Of a stretch of DNA of 64,000 nt, positions 1 through 6,873 are shown piece after piece. The notes below the pieces were generated by a model, which was not told where the DNA came from, ran no database searches, and saw only the letters and a program-made list of their open reading frames with translations. The stretch spans positions 1,367,001 to 1,431,000 of the forward strand of contig CP027241.1 of NCBI GenBank assembly GCA_002999035.1. The letters run 5' to 3'. This stretch comes from Lachnospiraceae bacterium oral taxon 500 (GTDB taxonomy: Bacteria; Bacillota; Clostridia; Lachnospirales; Vallitaleaceae). The number at the start of each line of letters is the position of its first letter. Position 1 is the first letter of the stretch. The position numbers and the translations under genes are program-made.

Positions 1-585
1 CATAGATACGGGGATCAATGGTCGTGATGCCGGCCATAACGAGGATAGTGGTGTAGCCGAACCACATCCACCACTGGATATAAGAAACCAAACCGGAGGT
101 AAAAAGCTCACTGCGAAAAAAAGGGAAGGGTGCTCCGGGTATTTTCAGGGAAACTAAAATATAGTTTACAACGGATTTATTGCCGTCAAACAAGAGATTG
201 AATAAAAGTCCGACCGAAGCGGCGGTAATTAAATTAGGCAAATAAAAAGCGGCTCGGAAAAAGCGCATACCCTTTACTTTATAAAAAGTAAAAATTGCCG
301 AAAGAATTAAAGCGGTCAGCATTTGCGGAATAAAATTAAAAATCCAAATTCGAAAAGAGTTCCAAAGGGAAAGATAGAAAATTTCGTCACCAATCAAGCG
401 CTCAAAATTTTTCCAGCCAAGTTGCCGGGCTGGTGATAAACCGTCCCATTTGTAAAAACTTAAAATAAATGTATATAAAATCGGATACAGGCTGAAAACA
501 AGAAAAACCAGAAAAAAGGCGCAATAAAGAAATAAGCATTTCGATTAATCTTTCGTTGATAACTTATTTTTTTTGTCTTTTTCAT
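1..585 (-). CDS. sugar ABC transporter permease (MalF/UgpA type), partial, frame broken
   Basis: Inner-membrane permease subunit of a carbohydrate ABC importer, cut at its C-terminal side by the window edge. The start is the ATG at 585 (MKKTKKISYQRK) preceded by an AGAGGT ribosome binding site. The frame runs MKK..AYFFIAPFF and must then shift at the A6 run (plus strand 512-517) to give LVFLVFSLYPILYTF, a typical first membrane helix. After the shift the frame stays open to the window edge, with hydrophobic helices and the SYIQWWMWFGYTTILVMAG region that precedes the EAA loop of such permeases (ITTIDPRIY at the edge). It follows the binding-protein gene in the same direction, so it belongs to that operon. 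The break is either a one-base sequence error, a real mutation, or a -1 slip at T TTT TTC. Family assignment is solid; functional state is unknown. Confidence 0.8.
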
Positions 586-682
586 GTTATACCTCTGGAA
601 TGAAAATGATAGGTTTGCCAGTTGCTTGATTTTAGAAACAAGAAACTGGCAAACACTAGCTATTGCAAGGGATAAAACCAAG

Positions 683-2020
683 CTATTGGATGATTACATC
701 AGGGTAGGCATTGGCAACATCCTTTTTAAACTGAGAAATCGCCTCTTCTTTACTCAAGACTCCGGTAGCATAGTCTTTTGTTGCCGACAAAAAAGCATTA
801 TTAATTGTTCCGTCATAGCCGGTCATCAAATCGGCGGGTAGTTTTTGCATTTGTTCGTTATAAAAAGCAAAGGGATTTTGTCCGCCTAAAACTTCCTCGC
901 CGTCACCGGCAGCCAGAGCGCTGTCAGCCGATTTAGAGGAAATATATTCTCCGGATTTGGCACCATAAGCTTGAAGAACGTCGCTGTCCAAGCAGCAATA
1001 TTTTAAAAATGCCCAAGCCAAATCTTTATTCGGGCTGTCTTTATAGATTCCAAGCCAAGTACCTCCTTTTACATAGGGAACCGGACCTTGGCACATTGCC
1101 CATTTTCCTTTGGTAGTATCGGCTCCTGGTTTTATGACGAATTGATATCCCCAAGAGGGCAGAACATAGCAGAAAGTATCGGTGCTTTCTACAGCGGCAA
1201 TCCATTCCGGCGACCAAGGATCAACGCCCAAATCATACCCTTTTTTAGTGATTGTTTTAGCCATATCCATAAAATTCAGCATGGATTCATCGAGCACCAG
1301 CTTGTTATCTTTGATCCAAGGCTGTTTGCGGTTGGAAAACTGCATATTCATGATATCTTGCCAACTGGCAAACATTTTGATGTTCTTTTCTTTCAATTTA
1401 GCAGCAATTTCCAGCATGGCTGCGTTACTGGATAACATAGCTCCTACTTTTTCCGGATCATCCGTTCCCAAAACTTCTTCAGCCATATCTCGGCGATACA
1501 TAATTGAGCCGGGGCTGGCTTGCCAGCTGAGAGCTCGCAGGGTATTACCGCTGTCGGTACCGACGCTGATGATATAATCCCATACGTCGGCGGTTTCGGC
1601 CTGATAAGGCGCTGCGCGAAGATTATCCCAAAAACCGGATTCTACCAAGTACTTAACATAATCAGATTCCCCTGTAAAAATATCAGGTGCTCCTTGGCCG
1701 TTGGCCAAGGTAGGAGTTAATTTAGCAATAAAGTCAGAGTTAGGAACGACAGTAATATTTACAGTGATGTTGGGATAGATTTTATTGAATCCTTCCACGA
1801 AACGATTTAATTCCTCACCGGATGACCAAACTTCTAAGTTACCGGATAAAGCGGCAGAGTTTTCTTCGGCAGTCGGAGAAACGGCAGGATTATTGTCAGG
1901 TGCCGTTTTTTCGGTGTTCTTTGAGTCTGGGGCGGCGGGCGGAGTATTAGTGGTGGTACAGGAAGTCAAAGAGAAGCCAATAATCAGTGCCAGAACGCTT
2001 GCCAATAATTTTTCACTCAT
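683..2020 (-). CDS. extracellular sugar-binding lipoprotein of ABC transporter
   Basis: Family 1 type solute-binding protein, 445 aa, expected to be anchored outside the membrane and to deliver a sugar or oligosaccharide to the permease encoded just downstream. A lipoprotein signal is visible: hydrophobic residues 5-19 and lipobox LTSC with Cys21. A Thr/Pro/Asn-rich linker (about 22-58) precedes the binding fold, which begins GNLEVWSSGEELNRFVEGF, the usual first strand and helix of this family. The start ATG lies 12 bp after the LacI stop with an AGGAGG site, so the two are co-transcribed. It is a clear paralogue of the binding protein at 34257-35582: both share an LRALxWxAxP..YRR block and an IWLGI block. 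The actual ligand cannot be told from sequence. Confidence 0.9.
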   Translation of the reverse strand: MSEKLLASVLALIIGFSLTSCTTTNTPPAAPDSKNTEKTAPDNNPAVSPTAEENSAALSGNLEVWSSGEELNRFVEGFNKIYPNITVNITVVPNSDFIAKLTPTLANGQGAPDIFTGESDYVKYLVESGFWDNLRAAPYQAETADVWDYIISVGTDSGNTLRALSWQASPGSIMYRRDMAEEVLGTDDPEKVGAMLSSNAAMLEIAAKLKEKNIKMFASWQDIMNMQFSNRKQPWIKDNKLVLDESMLNFMDMAKTITKKGYDLGVDPWSPEWIAAVESTDTFCYVLPSWGYQFVIKPGADTTKGKWAMCQGPVPYVKGGTWLGIYKDSPNKDLAWAFLKYCCLDSDVLQAYGAKSGEYISSKSADSALAAGDGEEVLGGQNPFAFYNEQMQKLPADLMTGYDGTINNAFLSATKDYATGVLSKEEAISQFKKDVANAYPDVIIQ

Positions 2021-2032
2021 TGTTTTACCTCC

Positions 2033-3013
2033 TTAGATTTGCTTTTTGATAAACTGAACCGAATTACCCAAAAGCAATTTGGGCGGAACGGTTTTTTTGA
2101 TGATTTTTGTTCGGCCGTTAAGCCGCTCAAGCAGAGATTCCGCCAGCATCATACCAAGATTGTAAATTGGTTGATGAATAGTGGTTAACTGCGGCTTAGC
2201 CAACATTTGATGACCCAAACCGTCATAGCCGACTAAGGAAAAGTCTTTCGGAATGGAATAGCCCAACATCTTTAATTTAGAAGCAACACCGATAGCAATG
2301 GTATCAGTTGCACAGAAAACAGCGGAAATATCCCGATTTTGAATCAATTCGGCAGCGATGCTTTCTCCGCCTTCAACACTGTTGACGGTGTAAAAAACCA
2401 AACTTGGATCATAAGCTAGGCCGGACTGCTGTAAAGCTTGTTTATAACCATCCAAACGGTCGGCAGTATAATCCTTATTCTCTAAAACATTAATCATAGC
2501 AATTTTTTTATGCCCCTGGTCAATTAAATGCTGGGTTCCGGACTGCCCTCCGGCGATATTATCAACGTCGATGCAATCAATATCCGGCAGAGACGTGTGG
2601 CCGAAAAGGACAACCGGACGGCAGCGCTCTTGGGCGTATTGCGCAAATTCTTTAATTTCATTTTTTAGCAGACCTGTGACGATGTATCCGTCACAGAGAT
2701 GCTCTTTTTTTCTATTCCGCAAAATTAAAAACGAATAATAATGTTCACTTAATACTTTGCTTACACCGGCAATTAGGTGCATAACAAAAGGATTAGACAA
2801 GTCAATGCTTTCTGGAATGAAAACGTCAATAATTCCGGAACGGCTGGCAGCTAAGTTTTTGGCGGCTAAATGAGGAGAATAGCGTAACTGAGCCATGGCT
2901 GTTTCAATGCGCAGCCGGGTTTTTTCTTTGACAAGATTCGGATTATTGATCACTCTTGATACGGTAATAGGAGAAACTCCGGCTAAATCGGCAACCGCCT
3001 TTAAAGTTGACAC
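2033..3013 (-). CDS. LacI/GalR family transcriptional regulator
   Basis: DNA-binding repressor-type regulator, 326 aa, the usual length of the family. The N-terminal helix-turn-helix (residues 1-22, TLKAVADLAGVSPITVSRVIN) and hinge (LRYSPHLAAKNLA) are followed by a periplasmic-binding-protein-like effector domain, including the conserved block FSLVGYDGLGHQMLAKPQLTTIHQP near 265-285. The start is GTG at 3013, chosen because MSTLKAVADLAG is the family N-terminus and an AGGAAGTG ribosome site precedes it. It is the first gene of the sugar ABC operon and a perfect 20-bp palindrome lies about 20 bp upstream, so autoregulation together with the transporter genes is likely. The effector is presumably the transported sugar or a derivative (inference). 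Confidence 0.92.
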   Translation of the reverse strand: MSTLKAVADLAGVSPITVSRVINNPNLVKEKTRLRIETAMAQLRYSPHLAAKNLAASRSGIIDVFIPESIDLSNPFVMHLIAGVSKVLSEHYYSFLILRNRKKEHLCDGYIVTGLLKNEIKEFAQYAQERCRPVVLFGHTSLPDIDCIDVDNIAGGQSGTQHLIDQGHKKIAMINVLENKDYTADRLDGYKQALQQSGLAYDPSLVFYTVNSVEGGESIAAELIQNRDISAVFCATDTIAIGVASKLKMLGYSIPKDFSLVGYDGLGHQMLAKPQLTTIHQPIYNLGMMLAESLLERLNGRTKIIKKTVPPKLLLGNSVQFIKKQI

Positions 3014-3032
3014 TGAATCACTTCCTTTCCCA

Positions 3033-3052
3033 AAATGATAGCGCTATCATTT
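3033..3052. promoter_or_regulatory. LacI-type operator
   Basis: Perfect 20-bp palindrome, half-site AAATGATAGC followed by its reverse complement, with the central CpG typical of LacI-family operators. It lies 20 bp upstream of the LacI start codon, between the gene and its presumed promoter, so it is probably the autoregulatory operator of the sugar ABC operon. Confidence 0.8.
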
Positions 3053-3185
3053 CTTTCTAAAAATAAAATAACACGTTTCAACCCGGAATTCAATAGCAAA
3101 TAGGATTTTTCATCTAATTTTAGAAAAAATTACCAAGAATGCATTTAAAATTTCAGAACAAATTACAATAAGTTAATTTTCAATC

Positions 3186-3226
3186 AAAAACCGCGGTCAC
3201 CAGTTAGGCATGACCGCGGTTTTTTG
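3186..3226 (-). terminator. Rho-independent terminator of the MVQPG-repeat protein gene
   Basis: A 14-bp stem (AAAAACCGCGGTCA with its complement) around an 11-nt loop. On the minus strand it lies 24 bp beyond the stop of the 3250-4440 gene and runs into TTTTTGATT. T-runs exist on both sides, so it could act in both directions. Confidence 0.85.
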
Positions 3227-3249
3227 GAATGATATAAGTTTAGATTCTG

Positions 3250-4440
3250 TTATCTCTGCATTGCTCCGCCGCAGGAGGGGCAGACCAGAGAACCGGTGGA
3301 ATTAACGGCGCCGCAGAAAGGACAAGCGGCTGCCATTCCGGCTTGTTGATAGCCCATTCCGGCTTGCTGATAGCCCATACCGGGCTGCACCATGCCGGGC
3401 TGAACCATACCGGGCTGAACCATACCGGGCTGAACCATACCGGGCTGGACCATACCGGGCTGGACCATGCCGGGCTGGACCATACCGGGCTGGACCATAC
3501 CGGGTTGAACCATACCGGGCTGAACCATGCCGGGTTGAACCATACCGGGTTGAACCATACCGGGCTGAACCATACCGGGCTGGACCATACCGGGCTGAAC
3601 CATACCGGGCTGGACCATACCGGTCTGATAAGCCATGCCGGGTTGAACCATGCCGGCCTGATAAGCCATACCGGGCTGAACCATACCCGCTTGCATGCCC
3701 ATTTGTCCCATCGCCGGATTGCCGCCGCGAATTTGTTCGCACAACTGCATGACCTGTGCGGCTTGCTGATAAGTCTGCATCAGGTTATAGTCAGAGGTAT
3801 TGACATCAATTCTAATCTCATCAATATAGGGGTGATTTACCTTAAAATAAAGGTTTAATCCGCTAATCGGTTTTAACTGGCCGGTATTGCTGTCATAGGC
3901 GTTGGACTCCCGCCGGACATACATCTGCAGCTGCGGCGATAAATTAAGAGCATTGGCGTTAAGGGTCTGTTGAGCGATTTGCCGGGCACGGGCTTGATTA
4001 ACCTGTCCGGTCCGGTTGTCAACAGCGTCTTTGCTGTCAGGTACACCATCGCCGTCGGAATCACGGGAACTGACAAATTCATAGTCTTCCGTGATATAAA
4101 AATCAACCAGTTGGTCAAAGTTGAAAACTTCCGGGTTCTGTTCCCGATAATCTGCGCCGTAGGCAAAGTAAAACCAGCGATGATTGGCATCCACTACCAA
4201 TTCGGAATTGGGGCCGGCGCCGGCAGTTCTTTGAAATTGAGCAAACTTTTGCCGGTTTTGTTCCCGGGCAGCTAAGTGTTGTTTCACGTCGTCAATGGTA
4301 CGTCTTCCCCAATTAGAAGAGAAGGAACTTAATTTTTTGCGGCAGGCCGAGCAAAGAAAGCCATCGGACAGCTTTAACCTGGTTAATAAATTTACACTGT
4401 TGTTACATAGCTCGCAGTATTTTTTTTCAAATAATCCCAT
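3250..4440 (-). CDS. double zinc-ribbon protein with tandem MVQPG repeats
   Basis: Protein of unknown function, 396 aa, no signal peptide or membrane helix, so probably cytoplasmic. An N-terminal zinc-finger of the DUF4428 kind is visible (Cys9, Cys12, Cys30, Cys33). The middle part (about 60-235) includes an acidic DSDGDGVPDSKD loop near 120-140 that resembles the calcium-binding repeats of thrombospondin type 3. Residues about 245-365 are low complexity: GMVQPGMAYQ variants, then about 17 tandem MVQPG units, then GYQQAG units. The C-terminus is a second zinc ribbon (Cys373, Cys376, Cys387, Cys390; CPFCG..CPSCG). ATG start at 4440 with a GGAGGAGAG site. N- and C-terminal parts resemble proteins often annotated as DUF4428/zinc-ribbon; the repeat is likely variable in length between strains. 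Confidence 0.7.
   Translation of the reverse strand: MGLFEKKYCELCNNSVNLLTRLKLSDGFLCSACRKKLSSFSSNWGRRTIDDVKQHLAAREQNRQKFAQFQRTAGAGPNSELVVDANHRWFYFAYGADYREQNPEVFNFDQLVDFYITEDYEFVSSRDSDGDGVPDSKDAVDNRTGQVNQARARQIAQQTLNANALNLSPQLQMYVRRESNAYDSNTGQLKPISGLNLYFKVNHPYIDEIRIDVNTSDYNLMQTYQQAAQVMQLCEQIRGGNPAMGQMGMQAGMVQPGMAYQAGMVQPGMAYQTGMVQPGMVQPGMVQPGMVQPGMVQPGMVQPGMVQPGMVQPGMVQPGMVQPGMVQPGMVQPGMVQPGMVQPGMVQPGMVQPGMGYQQAGMGYQQAGMAAACPFCGAVNSTGSLVCPSCGGAMQR
3376..3627. repeat. 15-bp coding tandem repeat (MVQPG array)
   Basis: About 17 head-to-tail units of a 15-bp sequence (plus-strand form CCATACCGGGCTGAA) with no spacers. Unit variants differ only at a few positions (ATAC/ATGC, GGGCTG/GGGTTG, GAAC/GGAC). 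The period is a multiple of three, so unit gain or loss keeps the reading frame. The unit variants are interspersed rather than clustered. Confidence 0.9.
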
Positions 4441-4518
4441 AATTCTCTCCTCCTAAAATAATTGCTTATTACCTCAGCTGGTGCAGGAAAATCCGTGTCA
4501 AAGCTGATTAGAAACGAT

Positions 4519-5991
4519 TTAATCCAAAATAGTTACCCGGCCTTCAACATCCTGACGGATCGCTTTGTGAGAGCTTAAATATTCCTCCAGGATATCCAGA
4601 CAGGAAGTGGAAATTACCTTGGGGATAGCAAAAGTTTTGATATGATCAAAACTGACGCCAAAAAAGCTTTCCAAATTGCAATAATGATAATTTTGCAGAC
4701 CAACCGTGAAAATGTCATCATTAGCCATTTCCTTGCCCTGATAAGTCAGGCTGACTATTTCCTTGCGGGAACGGGAATAGGTGAGCTTTAATTCATGCGA
4801 TAACTGATAAAACTCAGTCTTGTCCAAAAAAGCATCGTCGCGCAGCATATAAAGCATCATTTGGCGGAAGGTTCGGCCGTCCACTTTCAGCATATAAACA
4901 CCGTCGTCATAGGGGAAAATCTCGGCTAAACCGCCGTATTCAACAATCGGACCTAACTTTGTGCCGCGGATGCTGCCGGAACCGAGCAGCATAATGTCTA
5001 CGCCCAGGCTGTTTTTAAAAATATCGGCAAACAGATTTCCCAGCGCCGTTTCGGTATTGCGCTGCGGATGCGTTAAAGGACGGCTGAAACGGGTGACAAT
5101 GCGGGCGTATTTCTGGTCGGTTACATCCTTGTATTTGCGAATCAGGTGTTCCATCTGTTCGTCTACCGGACAGTGCCGGTTGTCAATCGGAATGCACTGC
5201 CACTGGTAGCTTTCAATGCTGTTGGTATCGGTGTTGACAATGATGTCAAACCGCCCGATTTGGTCGGTACCGACCCCGGCCTGGGCAATCGGGATACCGG
5301 CAACAGTATAGGGCTGATCCATTAAGGTATGGGAGTGGCCGCCGATAATCAAATCAACGCCCCATTCCGGCCGCAGTAGTGCAGCCAGCTCCTTATCGGC
5401 CTCAAAGCCGATATGAGTTAAGAGAACGGTAAAATCAATGTCGATTCGATTATAGGTGTTGCAGATTCGGCCGACTTCCTGTGCCGCTTCTTCAATTCCG
5501 ATAAAGGAGCCGATCAGGTGATCCTGTTTGGCCTGTGCTAAAACGGCGTTAGTGATGATGCCGATAAAAAGGATTTTCATGCCGTCGATTTCCATGATGT
5601 AATAAGGCGAAAACAGGCGGGCATGATTGGTTTTGATAAACAGATTGGCGTTGATAATCGGAAACTGGGCACATTTTTCAATAAAAAGCAAATGCGGGAT
5701 GCCGTAATCCAGTTCATGGTTGCCGATGGTAACAATGTCGGGTGCTAAGGCGTTCATAATTTCAATGGTAGAAATTCCTTTGTATTCGGAGTCAATGATT
5801 GAGCCGCGGAACATATCCCCGGCAATGGCATAGATTACATTTTGCTCCGATTGCCGGACTTGATTGATATAGCCGGACAGCATAGAAACACCGCCAACCA
5901 GTTTGTCATCAACCTGTTCGGCTAAAAAATCACCATGCAAATCATTGGAATGAAGCAGTGTTAATTTTTTTAAATGCGGTGCGGAGCTCAT
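4519..5991 (-). CDS. 5'-nucleotidase / cyclic phosphodiesterase family metallophosphoesterase
   Basis: Two-domain phosphoesterase of the UshA/YunD group, 490 aa. The N-terminal calcineurin-like domain carries the expected metal motifs in order: HSNDLHGDF, AGDMFRGS, IGNHELDYG, LLTHIGFE and GGHSHT. The C-terminal 5'-nucleotidase domain (about 310-480) has LGNLFADI and SIRG-type motifs. There is no convincing signal peptide after the chosen start, unlike exported UshA, so a cytoplasmic YunD-like role in nucleotide turnover is more likely. The start is ATG 5991 (MSSAPHLKK) because GGGGAGG lies 8 bp before it; a 10-codon longer frame exists but lacks a site. It has its own extended -10 promoter upstream (6206-6214). 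Substrate is not known. Confidence 0.88.
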   Translation of the reverse strand: MSSAPHLKKLTLLHSNDLHGDFLAEQVDDKLVGGVSMLSGYINQVRQSEQNVIYAIAGDMFRGSIIDSEYKGISTIEIMNALAPDIVTIGNHELDYGIPHLLFIEKCAQFPIINANLFIKTNHARLFSPYYIMEIDGMKILFIGIITNAVLAQAKQDHLIGSFIGIEEAAQEVGRICNTYNRIDIDFTVLLTHIGFEADKELAALLRPEWGVDLIIGGHSHTLMDQPYTVAGIPIAQAGVGTDQIGRFDIIVNTDTNSIESYQWQCIPIDNRHCPVDEQMEHLIRKYKDVTDQKYARIVTRFSRPLTHPQRNTETALGNLFADIFKNSLGVDIMLLGSGSIRGTKLGPIVEYGGLAEIFPYDDGVYMLKVDGRTFRQMMLYMLRDDAFLDKTEFYQLSHELKLTYSRSRKEIVSLTYQGKEMANDDIFTVGLQNYHYCNLESFFGVSFDHIKTFAIPKVISTSCLDILEEYLSSHKAIRQDVEGRVTILD

Positions 5992-6205
5992 GCGATTACC
6001 TCCCCGGCGGGAAAGCAGCAAGAACGAGAAGAATATTTGGATACCAAAATAGAATGATTTAAAATCATAGCGTACTCTCCTTATTTGAATTTTTTATAGT
6101 TCCCTATCCTTTATCGGTTGAAATTTTTTATCTCTTTTACACAGCTTGTCTAAGCGGTAACGGTTTTTGACAACAGAGCCAAAAGCTGTATATTCAACTG
6201 TAAAT

Positions 6206-6214
6206 ATTATAGCA
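6206..6214 (-). promoter_or_regulatory. extended -10 promoter for the phosphoesterase
   Basis: On the minus strand TGCTATAAT (TGn plus a perfect TATAAT) lies about 215 bp upstream of the phosphoesterase start. No good -35 is visible. The rest of 5992-6316 holds no gene I can support. Confidence 0.45.
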
Positions 6215-6316
6215 TATTTTTATATAAAATGCGAGAGTTTTATAAAAAAAATTAGCAAAGTACCGACTAGCTCATTGCTGTCCAGGCAAGTTGTTCGTGG
6301 AATTGTAAAAGTATGC

Positions 6317-6365
6317 TTGACTTTGTATTATTTGTATTATATAATGTAATACAAATAATACAAAG
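6317..6365 (+). promoter_or_regulatory. promoter overlapped by a 45-bp palindromic operator
   Basis: TTGACT (6317-6322), 17-bp spacer, perfect TATAAT (6340-6345). A perfect inverted repeat with 19-bp arms (CTTTGTATTATTTGTATTA, 6321-6339, and its complement 6347-6365) surrounds the -10 box, leaving a 7-bp centre. Each arm holds a direct repeat of TTTGTATTA, giving four half-sites. It is the expected autoregulatory operator of the GntR gene that follows. Confidence 0.88.
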
Positions 6366-6492
6366 CGGCAGCGGAATATGTCCTGATTGCGAAACAAAAA
6401 ATAAAAGCGGCAGACCAAAGAGCTAATGAAGGCAGGCGGAATAAAGTAGCCGAAGCAGCCGAAACACCAGAGCAGCCAGAAAGGAGAATGGG

Positions 6493-6873
6493 ATGATTGC
6501 TTTAAACTTAAACAGTGAAATTCCGATTTATACCCAGCTGCGCAATCAAATCGTGGAAGCCCTTGCCCGGGGCGAGGTGGCACCGGGCGAGCCGCTGCCG
6601 ACGGTACGACAGCTGGCGGAGGATTTGGGCATTAACCCGATGACAGTTAATAAGGCCTATGGCGAACTAAAGCACCAGGGGTATCTGGAAACAAACTTAA
6701 AAAAAGGAACGCTGGTTAAGCAGCGGGAAGCGGCAGATCCTGATTTTTTGAAAAAAATAGAGCCGCAGCTGCGCCTTTTGATTGCAGAAACTGTTTTGCA
6801 TGGCGTACCGCGGGCTGATTTTATGGCGGCGGCAGAGCGGATTTATTCACAGTTTTCGGAGGTGGCATTATGA
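6493..6873 (+). CDS. GntR family regulator, YtrA subfamily
   Basis: Small transcription factor of 126 aa, the length typical of YtrA-type GntR proteins that lack a large effector domain. Residues 8-75 form the winged helix (IPIYTQLRNQIVEALARGEV, then PTVRQLAEDLGINPMTVNKAY, then the wing KKGTLVKQ); a short C-terminal helical segment (about 80-126) follows. ATG start with AAAGGAG 7 bp before it. Its stop overlaps the next start (ATGA), so it is translationally coupled to the membrane-hydrolase fusion, as YtrA regulators are usually coupled to the membrane proteins they control. The large palindrome over its own promoter indicates autorepression. Inducer unknown; cell-envelope stress is typical for the subfamily (family knowledge, not seen here). 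Confidence 0.92.
   Translation: MIALNLNSEIPIYTQLRNQIVEALARGEVAPGEPLPTVRQLAEDLGINPMTVNKAYGELKHQGYLETNLKKGTLVKQREAADPDFLKKIEPQLRLLIAETVLHGVPRADFMAAAERIYSQFSEVAL

Noticed and set aside
3376-3627. Tandem 15-bp repeats suggestive of a CRISPR-like array
   Set aside because: No unique spacers, period is a multiple of three and the repeats are read through as MVQPG inside one protein; open frames on the other strand across them are artefacts of the repeat.
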